Source of the DNA: an uncultured Microbulbifer sp.
Lineage (GTDB): Bacteria > Pseudomonadota > Gammaproteobacteria > Pseudomonadales > Cellvibrionaceae
NCBI RefSeq assembly: GCF_947504145.1
Contig: NZ_CANNGQ010000001.1
Span: 310,001 to 374,000, forward strand
Length of the DNA: 64,000 bases
Direction: 5' to 3'
Made by a program: the position numbers and the translations under genes. The notes under the pieces are model-generated. The model saw only the letters and a list, made by a program, of their open reading frames with translations. It made no database searches and had not been told where the DNA came from. Position 1 is the stretch's first letter. Every line of letters begins with the position of its first letter. This document shows, in pieces, positions 47,427 through 57,153 of this stretch.

Positions 47427-48698
47427 ATGCGCGATCTTCAATCCTGGCTCTCCCGCCTGGAACAATTGCATCCCACAGAAATAGAGCTGGGCCTGGAGCG
47501 CGTCGCTTCAGTTGCCGACAGGCTTGATGTGCAGACGCCCGCACGGCGAGTGGTTACCGTGGCTGGGACCAACGGCAAAGGCAGTTGCGTGCGCACGATG
47601 GAAGCGCTGCTGCGCGCAGGGGATCACTCGGTGGGGGCGTACAGCTCTCCGCACTTGTTGCGATTTAACGAGCGGATTCGGATCGATGGGCAGGAGGTTG
47701 AGGATACTGCGCTCATCCGTGCGTTTGAGGCGGTGGAGCAGGCGCGGGGAGAGGTCAGCCTGACCTATTTTGAGTTCACCACGCTGGCGGCTTTCTGGCT
47801 GTTCAAGCAGGCAGGAGTGGAATTTGCGCTGCTGGAGGTTGGGCTGGGTGGTCGTCTGGATGCGGTGAATATTGTGGATCCGGATATTGCGATCATCACC
47901 AGTGTGGCGGTGGATCACGAGGCCTGGCTGGGGAGTGACCGGGAGGTGATCGGGCGCGAGAAGGCGGGGATTTTGCGCGCGGGGAAGACATTTGTGTGTG
48001 CAGACCCGCTGCCGCCGGCGTCGGTGATTGATGTGTCTGGGAAGCTGGGGTGCGATAGCTATTTTATTGATCGACACTTTTCGCTGGTGGGTAGTGAATA
48101 TCGACTGGAGGCGCGGCCGGAGCTGGTGATTGGGTTGCCTGAGCTGCAGCTGCCGCCGGCCAGTGTGGCGGCGGCGTTGACGGCGCTGGCGCTGGCTGGG
48201 GAGCTACCGGGAACGGATCAGGTGTGCGCAACGCTGGAGAGTCTGCAAATGCCAGGGCGCTGCCAGCCGGTGGCCTGGCAAGGGCGCAAGCTGGTGCTGG
48301 ATGTAGGGCACAACCCCGCGGCGGCGGAGTATCTGGCGGATTGGCTGGTGCGACATCCGGTGGCGGGGCGCACGCTGGCGCTGGTGGCGGTGATGGCGGA
48401 TAAGGACCTGACTGGGCTTGTGGCGCCGCTCAAGTCTGCCATTGATTGCTGGTATCCGGCCTTGTTGCCGGGCAATCCCCGCGCTGCAACAGCGGAGCAG
48501 GTTCTGGCCGGGCTGCGTGGGGCGGAGGTGTCGGACGCGCAGATCGCTGAGCCCTGTATGCCGGTGGCGGCGCAGCTGGAGCGGGCTGTGGGGCAACTGA
48601 GCGAGACTGACAGGTTGCTTGTGTTCGGTTCTTTCTTTACCGTTGCAGAGGTACTCCAGATCACACGAGAACAACAAGATGGCCAGCCGGGACAGTGA
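47427..48698 (+). CDS. folC: Bifunctional folylpolyglutamate / dihydrofolate synthase
   Basis: Adds glutamate to dihydropteroate and to folates. The ATP loop is VAGTNGKGSCVR (near residue 49); the Mur-ligase-like central motif includes YFEFTTLAAFWLF and LLEVGLGGRLDAVN; the C-terminal domain starts near VLDVGHNPAAAEYLA. Length 423 aa is normal. Codon use is rather richer in GTG/CTG-type codons than in accD. The next gene starts 20 bases before its stop, so the two are translationally linked. The inverted repeat lies just upstream. Confidence 0.96.
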   Translation: MRDLQSWLSRLEQLHPTEIELGLERVASVADRLDVQTPARRVVTVAGTNGKGSCVRTMEALLRAGDHSVGAYSSPHLLRFNERIRIDGQEVEDTALIRAFEAVEQARGEVSLTYFEFTTLAAFWLFKQAGVEFALLEVGLGGRLDAVNIVDPDIAIITSVAVDHEAWLGSDREVIGREKAGILRAGKTFVCADPLPPASVIDVSGKLGCDSYFIDRHFSLVGSEYRLEARPELVIGLPELQLPPASVAAALTALALAGELPGTDQVCATLESLQMPGRCQPVAWQGRKLVLDVGHNPAAAEYLADWLVRHPVAGRTLALVAVMADKDLTGLVAPLKSAIDCWYPALLPGNPRAATAEQVLAGLRGAEVSDAQIAEPCMPVAAQLERAVGQLSETDRLLVFGSFFTVAEVLQITREQQDGQPGQ

Positions 48699-49386
48699 TT
48701 CCTATTCTTCTCATGCCAGGTCCCCGAAAAATCGGCGCAGCGCGCGCGGGCTGAACGATGGGGTTAAACAGCGCATCGTGGGTGCGTTGGTATTGGTTGC
48801 CCTGGCGGTGATCTTCCTGCCGACCCTGTTTGATCGCGAGGGCGCGCGATATATCGACGTGACCAGCCAGATCCCTCCTGCACCAGATATCAAGCCCATC
48901 GCCATCGCCGAGCCCCAACCGGTGGAGGATGTGGAGCCGGCGCCGCCTGTGGCTGAGGTCTTCCAGCCAGACATCGTGGAGCAAAAGGGGCCCGCCCCGG
49001 ATCCGGAAGCGGTTTCTCTCGAGCAGCCGGCGGAAGCGGAAAAGACCCCGAAAGTGGCCGAAGCCAAGCCGACTCCCGAGTCCGCTGAACCGGAACCGCA
49101 AGTTCAGCTGCCCGCGGAAGAAACCCAACTGGATGACAAAGGCCTTCCGGAAGGGTGGGTCATTCAGGTGGGGGCCTATAAAGAGTCCGCCAGTGCCGAC
49201 CGTATGCGCAGCAAGCTGCTGGATGCTGGTTTCCGGGCGTATACCCGGGCGGTGGATACCCCCAAGGGCCGCCTGGTGCGGGTGTTTGTGGGGCCCAAGC
49301 TGAGCCGTGTGGATGCGCAGTCAGACAAGCGGAAGCTGGATGAATTATTGAAAACCGAGACCTTGATTCTCCGCTACCGGGCCTGA
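48679..49386 (+). CDS. SPOR-domain cell-division protein (DedD-like)
   Basis: A 235-residue inner-membrane protein: short cytoplasmic start, one membrane helix (IVGALVLVALAVIFLPTL, about 32-49), Pro/Glu-rich periplasmic linker, and a C-terminal SPOR domain (about 157-235; WVIQVGAYKESASADRMR) that binds denuded glycan strands at the division septum. Position between folC and cvpA is that of dedD in enterobacteria and Pseudomonas. The ATG at 48679 overlaps folC; the frame opens earlier inside folC. Confidence 0.9.
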   Translation: MASRDSDSYSSHARSPKNRRSARGLNDGVKQRIVGALVLVALAVIFLPTLFDREGARYIDVTSQIPPAPDIKPIAIAEPQPVEDVEPAPPVAEVFQPDIVEQKGPAPDPEAVSLEQPAEAEKTPKVAEAKPTPESAEPEPQVQLPAEETQLDDKGLPEGWVIQVGAYKESASADRMRSKLLDAGFRAYTRAVDTPKGRLVRVFVGPKLSRVDAQSDKRKLDELLKTETLILRYRA

Positions 49387-49528
49387 TACCGGCGGGTCTG
49401 TCGGGACGTCGGGAGGGACCTTACCATTCCTGTTTTCCACTGGATTCGGTGAACTGCTTCACTGGCCCCGGTCGGTAAGTTAGAATGCGCGCTCTTCGCG
49501 GCAGCCGCCGCGTAGCAGGTAGGGTTGA

Positions 49529-50026
49529 ATGAACTGGGCTGACTGGACCATTCTGGCAATCGTCGCCATCTCCACGCTGATCGGCTTGAGCCGAGGCTTC
49601 GTGCGCGAAGTGCTGTCGCTGCTCACCTGGGTGGCTGCGTTCGTAGTGGCGATGATGTTCCGCGACCAGCTGGCACCACTGCTCTCCAACCTTGTCGATA
49701 CACCTTCACTGCAGGCCATTGCCGCCTTTGCCATCCTGTTCATTTTCACCCTGTTGGCCGGAGCCGGCCTGAATATGACCCTGTCTGCCTTTGTGGAGGC
49801 CACCGGCCTTTCCGGCACGGATCGGGTATTGGGGATGGTGTTCGGACTGTTCCGCGGCTGCATTGTAGTGATGGCCTTGCTGATCTTTGCCCCGGCGCTG
49901 GCGCCGGTCAACGAAGACGGCTGGTGGCAGCAATCGACATTGATACCGCATTTTCTCGAATTTGAAGATCGCGCGCGCGAAGCGGCTGGCGCAATCAAGG
50001 ACTTCTTCGCAGGGCAAATTGAATGA
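49529..50026 (+). CDS. cvpA: CvpA family membrane protein
   Basis: Inner-membrane protein of 165 aa with four hydrophobic segments (about 4-20, 30-50, 62-85 and 100-122). It starts MNWADWTILAIVAISTLIGLSRGFVREVLSL, typical of CvpA, which was named for colicin V export and is linked with purF, envelope homeostasis and bile tolerance in enterics. The ATG at 49529 has an AGGG upstream. purF follows after 68 bases. Molecular activity is unknown. Confidence 0.93.
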   Translation: MNWADWTILAIVAISTLIGLSRGFVREVLSLLTWVAAFVVAMMFRDQLAPLLSNLVDTPSLQAIAAFAILFIFTLLAGAGLNMTLSAFVEATGLSGTDRVLGMVFGLFRGCIVVMALLIFAPALAPVNEDGWWQQSTLIPHFLEFEDRAREAAGAIKDFFAGQIE

Positions 50027-50094
50027 TCGTTGGGCTGCGGGAGGCGGCGCGTGATCACTGTGACCATCACAAAATGACTGGGGTTATCTGAAGT

Positions 50095-51582
50095 ATGTGT
50101 GGCATCGTTGGAATCGTCGGTAAGAGTGACGTCAATCTGCAGTTGTACGACGCGCTCACCCTGTTGCAGCACCGGGGCCAGGATGCGGCGGGCATCGTCA
50201 CCTGTGATGGTGATCGCCTGAATCAGCAAAAGGCCAACGGCCTGGTGCGCGATGTATTTCGCGCGCGGCATATGCAGCGTCTGACAGGCAACTTTGGCAT
50301 TGGCCATGTGCGCTATCCCACCGCTGGTGGTTCCGGCCCCGCACTCGCCCAGCCGTTTTACGTCAACTCCCCCTACGGCATCGCCATGGCTCACAATGGC
50401 AACCTCACCAATAAAGATCAGGTGATGGATGAGATCTATCAACAGGATCTGCGCCACATCAATACCGACTCCGATTCAGAGGCGCTGCTGAATGTGTTTG
50501 CCCACGAGTTGCTGGAGCAGCGTAAGCTCCAGCCCAAAGCCGAAGACATCTTTACCGCCATGCGTGCCGTGCACAAGCGCGTCCGCGGCGGCTACGCTTG
50601 TGTGGCTTTGATTGTCGGGTACGGCGTTGTCGCCTTCCGCGATCCAAATGGTATTCGCCCGCTGGTGTACGGCAAGCGCGAAACCGACAAGGGCACCGAG
50701 TATATGGTGGCTTCTGAATCCGTGGCCCTGGACGTGGGTGGTTATACCCTGGTGCGCGACGTGGCACCGGGCGAATGCATTTATATCGAGGTGGACGGCA
50801 CCGTGCACTCCGAGCAGTGTGCGGAAAATCCGTCGCTGAACCCGTGTATTTTCGAGCATGTTTACTTCGCCCGCCCGGACTCCATCATGGATGGTGTTTC
50901 CGTGCACAAGGCGCGTTTGCGTCAGGGCGAGCATCTGGCTGAGAAGATTCTGCGCGAGCGCCCGGATCACGATATCGATGTGGTCATCCCGATTCCGGAT
51001 TCTTCCCGCTCCGCGGGCCAGATGGTGGCGCACCGTCTGGGCGTAAAATTCCGTGAAGGTATGGTGAAGAACCGCTATATCGGCCGCACTTTCATCATGC
51101 CGGGGCAGAAACAGCGCAAGAAGTCTGTGCGTCAGAAGCTGAACCCGATCGAGCTGGAGTTCCGCGGTAAGAACGTACTGCTGGTGGACGATTCCATCGT
51201 GCGCGGTACTACCTGCAAGCAGATTATCCAGATGGCGCGCGAAGCGGGCGCCAACAAGGTGTACTTTGCTTCTGCGGCACCGGCTGTCAAATACCCGAAT
51301 GTTTACGGGATTGATATGCCGTCGGCCACCGAACTGGTCGCGCACAATCGCACCACGGAAGAGGTCTGTGAGGAAATTGGTGCGGACTGGTTGATTTATC
51401 AGGAGCTGGAAGACCTGGTGGAATCTTCTGCGGAAGGTAACAGCGAAATCCAGGAGTTCGATTGTGCGGTATTCGATGGCAAGTACATCACCGGTGATGT
51501 AACTGAGGAATACCTGGAAAGCCTGCACGCGGCGCGCAATGATAATGCAAAGTCCAGCAAGGGCAACGATAGTTCGCTGTAA
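50095..51582 (+). CDS. purF: Amidophosphoribosyltransferase
   Basis: First committed step of purine synthesis (PRPP + glutamine to phosphoribosylamine), 495 aa. After Met removal Cys1 of MCGIVGIVG is the N-terminal nucleophile of the glutaminase domain. The PRPP-binding motif [13 protein letters not shown] lies near residue 365, and the glutaminase region has LMHNGN-like AHNGNLTN and RYPTAGG. It is downstream of cvpA in the conserved arrangement. A palindrome follows the stop. Confidence 0.97.
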   Translation: MCGIVGIVGKSDVNLQLYDALTLLQHRGQDAAGIVTCDGDRLNQQKANGLVRDVFRARHMQRLTGNFGIGHVRYPTAGGSGPALAQPFYVNSPYGIAMAHNGNLTNKDQVMDEIYQQDLRHINTDSDSEALLNVFAHELLEQRKLQPKAEDIFTAMRAVHKRVRGGYACVALIVGYGVVAFRDPNGIRPLVYGKRETDKGTEYMVASESVALDVGGYTLVRDVAPGECIYIEVDGTVHSEQCAENPSLNPCIFEHVYFARPDSIMDGVSVHKARLRQGEHLAEKILRERPDHDIDVVIPIPDSSRSAGQMVAHRLGVKFREGMVKNRYIGRTFIMPGQKQRKKSVRQKLNPIELEFRGKNVLLVDDSIVRGTTCKQIIQMAREAGANKVYFASAAPAVKYPNVYGIDMPSATELVAHNRTTEEVCEEIGADWLIYQELEDLVESSAEGNSEIQEFDCAVFDGKYITGDVTEEYLESLHAARNDNAKSSKGNDSSL

Positions 51583-51614
51583 CCCCTCACTGTCTCGCTC
51601 AGTCTAAGTATCAT

Positions 51615-51640
51615 TTCGGCCCGCCAATTGGTGGGCCGAA
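51615..51640. terminator. Palindromic hairpin after purF
   Basis: TTCGGCCC (51615-51622) / GGGCCGAA (51633-51640) enclosing CCAATTGG gives a nearly perfect 26-base palindrome. Only a short GTGTTT follows, so it is a likely but imperfect terminator. Confidence 0.6.
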
Positions 51641-51773
51641 GTGTTTCTGCAAACAGCTATCGGTAGCGGCGCCGCCACCTAACCTGATGCGGAGCTCCTT
51701 CAACCTCTGCGCTTCCGCTTTTCATGGGTTAAGATTGCCGGTTCCAATCACACAGACCCGGGACGGTTAATCC

Positions 51774-52958
51774 ATGTTTGAAGACGACGGTTACGCACTG
51801 GAAACGCTGGCGGTACGTGCAGGCCAGAGCCGGTCGGCGGAAGGCGAGCATTCCGAATCCATCTACGCCACCTCCAGTTACGTCTTTCCCTCCGCAGCGG
51901 AAGCTGCCGCGCGTTTTTCCGGGGAGGCTCCCGGCAATGTCTACTCGCGCTATACCAACCCCACCGTACGCACCTTTGAAGAACGCATCGCCGCGATGGA
52001 AGGTGGTGAGGCTGCCGTCGCTACCTCCAGCGGCATGGCTGCGATTCTGAGCCTGTGTATGGCACTGCTGAAAAGTGGTGACAAGGTGATCTGTTCGCGC
52101 AGTGTGTTCGGTACCACCACTGCGCTGTTTACCCGCTACATGATCAAATTCGGTGTCAAAGTCACCTTCGTTGACCTGACGGATTTCCAGGCCTGGAAAG
52201 ACGCACTGGATGGCGATACGAAATTACTGTTTATGGAAACGCCGTCGAACCCGCTGTGCGAAGTCGCGGACATTCGGGCCATGGCGGATCTCGCCCACAG
52301 CGCCGGCGCTCAGCTAGTGGTGGACAACTGTTTTTGTACGCCTGCACTGCAGCGCCCGCTGGAATTGGGTGCAGATATGGTTGTGCACTCCGCCACCAAA
52401 TTCCTCGATGGCCAGGGCCGCTGCCTGGGCGGTGTGGTTGTCGGTAAAAAGGAAGTGATGGATGAAGTGGTTATCTTCCTGCGCACCTGCGGCCCGAGTA
52501 TGAGTCCATTTAATGCCTGGGTTTTCCTCAAGGGGCTGGAGACGCTCAAGTTGCGGATGCAGGCGCACTGCACCAGCGCATTAGATGTTGCCTGGTGGTT
52601 GAATGAGCAGCCTCAGGTGGAGAAAGTGAACTATGTGGGGCTGCCCAGCCACCCGAATCATCGGCTCGCAGCAGATCAGCAGTCCGCGTTCGGCGCGGTG
52701 TTCAGCTTTAGCGTAAAAGGCGGGCGCGAGGCGGCGTGGAAAGTGATCGACGCTTGCAAGATTTTTTCCGTCACTGCCAACCTCGGCGACGCGAAAAGCA
52801 CAATCGTGCACCCGGCCACCACCACCCACGGCCGTCTGAGCGATGAGGACAAGGAAAAGGCGGGGATCTCCGAGAACCTGATTCGGGTTTCTGTCGGACT
52901 GGAGAATGTGGAAGACCTGAAAGCTGATCTGGCGCGCGGCTTGTCTGCACTGGCTTAA
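51774..52958 (+). CDS. metZ: O-succinylhomoserine sulfhydrylase
   Basis: Cys/Met-metabolism PLP enzyme (394 aa) forming homocysteine from O-succinylhomoserine and sulfide. The Schiff-base Lys is in VVHSATKFLDGQGR and the PLP Asp in LVVDNCFCTPAL. Position directly after purF is characteristic of metZ in Pseudomonas, and this is why I prefer it over metB or metC; the family cannot distinguish them with certainty by eye. The ATG at 51774 starts MFEDDGYALETLAVRAGQ. I saw no SAM riboswitch in the upstream 190 bases. Confidence 0.9.
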   Translation: MFEDDGYALETLAVRAGQSRSAEGEHSESIYATSSYVFPSAAEAAARFSGEAPGNVYSRYTNPTVRTFEERIAAMEGGEAAVATSSGMAAILSLCMALLKSGDKVICSRSVFGTTTALFTRYMIKFGVKVTFVDLTDFQAWKDALDGDTKLLFMETPSNPLCEVADIRAMADLAHSAGAQLVVDNCFCTPALQRPLELGADMVVHSATKFLDGQGRCLGGVVVGKKEVMDEVVIFLRTCGPSMSPFNAWVFLKGLETLKLRMQAHCTSALDVAWWLNEQPQVEKVNYVGLPSHPNHRLAADQQSAFGAVFSFSVKGGREAAWKVIDACKIFSVTANLGDAKSTIVHPATTTHGRLSDEDKEKAGISENLIRVSVGLENVEDLKADLARGLSALA

Positions 52959-52994
52959 AAAGGTCACAATGGCGCGAATTGTGACATGATGAAT

Positions 52995-53015
52995 GGCCCC
53001 GCTCAGCGCGGGGCC
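52995..53015. terminator. GC hairpin after metZ
   Basis: GGCCCCGC (52995-53002) / GCGGGGCC (53008-53015), five-base loop, no T run. It lies just before the MoxR frame and may end metZ transcription or mask the first MoxR start. Confidence 0.5.
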
Positions 53016-53020
53016 TATCA

Positions 53021-53974
53021 TTGATAGCTAGTGAAGAAAAACTGAGCAGTAATGGATTTGCCGTGCAAAAGATAATTTCCGCCATTGTAGCCGATATCGG
53101 CAAGGTGCTTCTGGGTAAGGAGCATCAGGTCAAGCTGGCGCTTGCCTGTCTACTGGCCCGAGGGCATCTGCTGATCGAAGATCTGCCAGGCATGGGCAAG
53201 ACCACCCTGGCCCACGCGCTGGCGCAGGTACTGGGGCTCAGCTACAAGCGGGTGCAATTCACCAGCGATATGCTGCCCGCGGATATCCTCGGCGTGAGTA
53301 TCTTCGAGCGGGAATCCGGCCAGTTTCGGTTCCACGAAGGTCCTGTTTTCAGTCAGCTGCTGCTCGCGGATGAGATCAACCGCAGCTCCCCCAAAACCCA
53401 GAGTGCCCTGCTGGAAGCCATGGAAGAGCGCCAGGTCAGTATCGATGGCGAAACCCGCCCGCTGCCCGAGCCCTTTTTTGTGATTGCCACCCAGAACCCG
53501 CTGCAGCAATCCGGCACCTTCGTGTTGCCCGAGTCTCAGCTCGACCGCTTTTTGATGCGCATCAGCCTCGGCTACCCGACCCGGGATGCGGAGCGTGCGC
53601 TGTTTCAGGGAGTGGATCCGCGCGCGCAACTGGCTCAGATCAAACCCCGTATCAACACCGAAGGCTTGCGCAAGCTTCAGTCCTTAGTGGGGCAGGTGAA
53701 AGCGTCCGACTCGCTGCTCGACTACCTTGAGCGTCTGGTGCAGCACACCCGCCAGAGCCCCGAGTGTGGGGTCGGCCTGTCACCCCGCGGGGCCCTTGCA
53801 CTGTTGCACGCCGCCCGCGCCTGGGCGTTGATTCACAACCGCGGTCACCTGCTGCCGGAAGACCTGCAGGCGGTGCTGCCCTCGGTTGCCGGCCATCGAT
53901 TGCAGAGTGATGGTACCGACGGTACCCAGCTGGTGGAGCGCATGATGCACCAGGTGGATATTATTGCCGCCTGA
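53021..53974 (+). CDS. MoxR-family AAA+ ATPase
   Basis: Cytoplasmic AAA+ chaperone-like ATPase. Walker A is GMGKTT (in DLPGMGKTTLAHALA), Walker B is LLADEINRS, and sensor/Arg-finger regions follow (ATQNPLQQSGTFVLPESQLDRF is the MoxR signature, with the sensor Asn). The start is unclear: TTG 53021 lies next to a hairpin, and GTG 53063 gives MQKIISAIVADIG; the latter trims 14 residues. It heads a three-gene unit with DUF58 and transglutaminase genes (gap 14, then 4-base overlap). MoxR proteins typically mature or activate partner proteins carrying VWA-like folds such as DUF58. Confidence 0.93.
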   Translation: MIASEEKLSSNGFAVQKIISAIVADIGKVLLGKEHQVKLALACLLARGHLLIEDLPGMGKTTLAHALAQVLGLSYKRVQFTSDMLPADILGVSIFERESGQFRFHEGPVFSQLLLADEINRSSPKTQSALLEAMEERQVSIDGETRPLPEPFFVIATQNPLQQSGTFVLPESQLDRFLMRISLGYPTRDAERALFQGVDPRAQLAQIKPRINTEGLRKLQSLVGQVKASDSLLDYLERLVQHTRQSPECGVGLSPRGALALLHAARAWALIHNRGHLLPEDLQAVLPSVAGHRLQSDGTDGTQLVERMMHQVDIIAA

Positions 53975-53988
53975 GGCCAGAAACTGAC

Positions 53989-55023
53989 GTGTCCGTAGAA
54001 TCCATCCGTAAATCCACTCACCCCAACACTGCCGCTGACCAGCCGGCAAGCACGGGGGCGAAGCCACTTTTTCGCGCCCGCTGGCTGCGCTGGCTCAACC
54101 GGCGCCTGCCGCCGGCGCAAACCGTCACCCTGGATCACCGCAAACTCTTCGTGCTGCCTACGAGCGCCGGTATGGGCCTGCTGCTGGTGATTTTTCTGCT
54201 GTGGCTGCTCGGCACCAACTACGAAAACAACCTGGTACTCGCCCTGGCGTTTCTGTTGGTGGGGATGCTGGTGATCCTGCCCGTGCATACCTTTGCCAAT
54301 CTGTCTGGTCTCAAATTGCAACTGCGCGCCACGCACCCCGCGTTTGCCGGCGATTACGGGCAGGCGACAATTGCACTGAGTAAAACCGGTAAACGCCGCC
54401 ACGAACGCCTGCAGCTGGCGTGGCCGCCGGAAGAGGGGCAACTGACGGATGTGCTGGACGCGGAACCCCACGAGATTCGTCTGGATCTGCCATTGCTGCA
54501 GCGCGGCCGGGTACAGGCGCCACGTATTCAGGTGCAAAGCCGTTTTCCCCTGGGGCTATTCCGCTGCTGGAGCTGGGTAGACCTGGATGCGGAGTTTCTG
54601 GTGTACCCACAGCCCAAGCCCGCGGGCCAGCTGCCCATCGGCGCCAGCGTAGGGGAGGGAAACCAGCAGAAAACCTTTGCTGCCGGCGGTGATGATTTTG
54701 TTGGCCTGAAAAACTACCAGCCCGGCGATTCACTGCGCCATGTGGCCTGGAAACAGTACGCCGGCGGCCGGGACCTCTACAGCAAGGAATACGCGTCCGG
54801 CAGCGACGCGCGGTTGTGGCTCGACTGGGATTTGCTCGGTGGGCGCGATGTGGAGACCCGGCTCAGCAATCTCTGTGCCTGGGTGCTGGATGCCGAGCGG
54901 GCACAGGTGCCCTATGGTCTGCGATTGCCGGGCCACACCATTGCCCCGGATCTTGGCAGTGCACACAAACACAAGCTCCTGCGCCTGCTGGCGCTGTTCC
55001 CGGTACAGGGAGTCAGCCAATGA
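53989..55023 (+). CDS. DUF58 membrane protein
   Basis: A 344-residue protein with two membrane helices near residues 58-105 (LLLVIFLLWLLGTN, LALAFLLVGMLVILP), a beta-rich middle region and the DUF58 core (VGLKNYQPGDSLRHVAWKQYA at about 231-251). DUF58 includes a VWA-related fold without a complete MIDAS. The start is GTG 53989. It overlaps the next gene by four bases (ATGA), and follows MoxR closely, so the three are cotranscribed. In Pseudomonas aeruginosa the equivalent gene precedes the essential tgpA. Confidence 0.9.
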   Translation: MSVESIRKSTHPNTAADQPASTGAKPLFRARWLRWLNRRLPPAQTVTLDHRKLFVLPTSAGMGLLLVIFLLWLLGTNYENNLVLALAFLLVGMLVILPVHTFANLSGLKLQLRATHPAFAGDYGQATIALSKTGKRRHERLQLAWPPEEGQLTDVLDAEPHEIRLDLPLLQRGRVQAPRIQVQSRFPLGLFRCWSWVDLDAEFLVYPQPKPAGQLPIGASVGEGNQQKTFAAGGDDFVGLKNYQPGDSLRHVAWKQYAGGRDLYSKEYASGSDARLWLDWDLLGGRDVETRLSNLCAWVLDAERAQVPYGLRLPGHTIAPDLGSAHKHKLLRLLALFPVQGVSQ

Positions 55024-57071
55024 GTGCCGCTACCAGCCAGTTGCAGTCGCTACTGCCGCGGGAAAGCCTGCTGTGGATTTTTGCCGCGCAGCTGGTCGTG
55101 CTGTTGCCCCACACCATGCACCTGCCCATCTGGCTACTGGGTGCCTGGGCGGTGGCCGTCTACTGGCGGCTGGAAGTGTTTCGCGGTCGCCGCGAAACGC
55201 CCGGGCGACTGGCCAAGCTGGTGGCGGTCTCGCTGGTGGTTGCCGGGTTGGTCCTTACTTACCGGCGCTGGTTTGCACTGGAGCCAATGGTGGCCCTGCT
55301 GGCCGTATCTTTTACCCTGAAAAATATCGAGCTGGTGAGCCGGCGCGACGCACTGCTCAGCCTGATGCTGGCGTATTTTCTTGCGGCAACCCTGTTCGTT
55401 TTTGAGCAGACAATTCCTTACGCCCTGTATGGCATTGTGTGTGTGGTGATCATTACCGCTGCGCTGGTTGCCCAGCAGGGGCGCGGCAGTGCCAGGCCGG
55501 GCAGGGCGCTGGGATTGTCCACCAAGCTGCTCGCGCAGTCTGTGCCGGTGATGTTGGTGCTATTTGTGGTGATTCCACGCCTCGGCCCTTTGTGGGCAGT
55601 GCCACAGAACACCAAGGCCGCGTCCACCGGTATCAGTGACTCCATGAGCCCGGGGGACTTCAGTGAACTGTCGAAGTCCGACAAACCCGCCCTGCGCATT
55701 TCCTTCGATGGCGCTTTGCCGCCGCCAGAGCAGCGCTACTGGCGCGGGTTGGTGTACACCCACTTCGATGGCCGCCGCTGGAGTGAACCCGGGGCCGCCG
55801 ACGGCTACCCCCGCTGGGGGCGCGGGCGCAGTAACCGCCGTCCGTTTGGCGACACCAGTGGCGATGACCGTGCGTTGCCGGCCGTGGGCCCGCGCTACCG
55901 CTACCAGATCATTCAGGAGGCGAGTCACAACCCCTGGCTGTTTGCCCTTGCTCGTCCGAACTCCGAGACCCGCGGTGTGCGGGAGACCGGCGACGATACA
56001 TTGGTGTATCGGACGCCGGTGGGAACGAGGCTCGCCTACGACGTGCGTTCCTGGCCCCGGGAAAGCGTCGGTGAGGGCGAGGTGTTGAGTGGATCCGAAC
56101 AGCGTCGCCATCTGCAATTACCGGCCTCCGGCAATCCCCGGGCGCGGGCCTGGGCCAAGGCGCGGTTCGAAGAGGGGATGGACGGTGAAGCGATCTCGGG
56201 GGCATTGCTTTCGCTTTACAACCGCAATTTCACTTACACGCTGAAACCGCCGGCGCTGGGTGCGGATACTGTGGATGAATTTCTGTTTACCACTCGCCAG
56301 GGGTTCTGCGAACACTTCGCCAGCAGCTATGTATTTACCATGCGCGCCGCCGGAGTGCCGGCGCGTGTCGTCGCCGGATACCAGGGTGGGGAGTGGGTGG
56401 ACCAGCAGGGGTATCTGCTGGTACGCCAGTATGACGCCCACGCCTGGGCGGAAATCTGGTTACCCGGGCGCGGTTGGGTCCGGGTTGACCCGACAGCATC
56501 TGTCGCACCGGAGCGTATCCGCGATGGGCTGCAGAGCGCCGCGGCGGAAGAGTTCATGCAGGACGCATTCCTGCCCCTGCATAAAATTGCTTTTGTCACC
56601 CGTCTGCGTCTGCAGTGGGACATGATCAACTACCGCTGGTATCAGACCGTAGTCAGTTTTGACAATGAGCGTCAGGAAGGTATTTTGCGGCGTCTGCTGG
56701 GAGAGATTTCCCCGCTGCGCATGGCGCTGTTTATGGGCGTGCCCATGGTGGCGGCGTTACTGTTGTTGCTGTTGTGGCTGAAATTATCCGGCCGCGGCCC
56801 ATCACTGCCGGTGGCTAGTCGCCTGTATCTGCGTTTCTGTCGTCGCATGGCCCGCGCGGGTTTGCCGCGCAACCCCGGCGAGGCGCCGGGCGATTATGCG
56901 CGCCGTATCGAGCGGGAGTTACCGCGTCTGGGGCCGATGGCGGTGCGAATTACCCGCGCCTATGAAAAAGCGGCGTACGGGAGCGATATGCTTGCTGAAA
57001 AACAACTGCGCCGGCTTGTGCGGGGCTTTTGGCCGCTGCGCCACACGCGCCAGGCACAGGCTCAGACCTGA
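55020..57071 (+). CDS. tgpA: Membrane transglutaminase-like protein TgpA
   Basis: A 683-residue protein. N-terminal DUF3488 membrane domain with about five or six helices (residues 12-180), a periplasmic transglutaminase-like Cys protease domain, then one membrane helix (about 573-593) and a short cytoplasmic DUF4129-type tail. The catalytic triad is visible: Cys in TRQGFCEHFASSYV, His in YDAHAWAEIWLPG and Asp in VRVDPTA. P. aeruginosa TgpA is essential and its periplasmic domain has a transglutaminase fold. The gene starts at 55020, sharing ATGA with DUF58; the frame opens earlier in another reading of DUF58. Confidence 0.93.
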   Translation: MSAATSQLQSLLPRESLLWIFAAQLVVLLPHTMHLPIWLLGAWAVAVYWRLEVFRGRRETPGRLAKLVAVSLVVAGLVLTYRRWFALEPMVALLAVSFTLKNIELVSRRDALLSLMLAYFLAATLFVFEQTIPYALYGIVCVVIITAALVAQQGRGSARPGRALGLSTKLLAQSVPVMLVLFVVIPRLGPLWAVPQNTKAASTGISDSMSPGDFSELSKSDKPALRISFDGALPPPEQRYWRGLVYTHFDGRRWSEPGAADGYPRWGRGRSNRRPFGDTSGDDRALPAVGPRYRYQIIQEASHNPWLFALARPNSETRGVRETGDDTLVYRTPVGTRLAYDVRSWPRESVGEGEVLSGSEQRRHLQLPASGNPRARAWAKARFEEGMDGEAISGALLSLYNRNFTYTLKPPALGADTVDEFLFTTRQGFCEHFASSYVFTMRAAGVPARVVAGYQGGEWVDQQGYLLVRQYDAHAWAEIWLPGRGWVRVDPTASVAPERIRDGLQSAAAEEFMQDAFLPLHKIAFVTRLRLQWDMINYRWYQTVVSFDNERQEGILRRLLGEISPLRMALFMGVPMVAALLLLLLWLKLSGRGPSLPVASRLYLRFCRRMARAGLPRNPGEAPGDYARRIERELPRLGPMAVRITRAYEKAAYGSDMLAEKQLRRLVRGFWPLRHTRQAQAQT

Positions 57072-57153
57072 GCCACCCCTGAGCGCTGTAATCTGTGGGA
57101 CAATAGCGCCCCTCCATCGGCCGCAGCGCAATTGGTTTTTCCGGACTCTGTAC

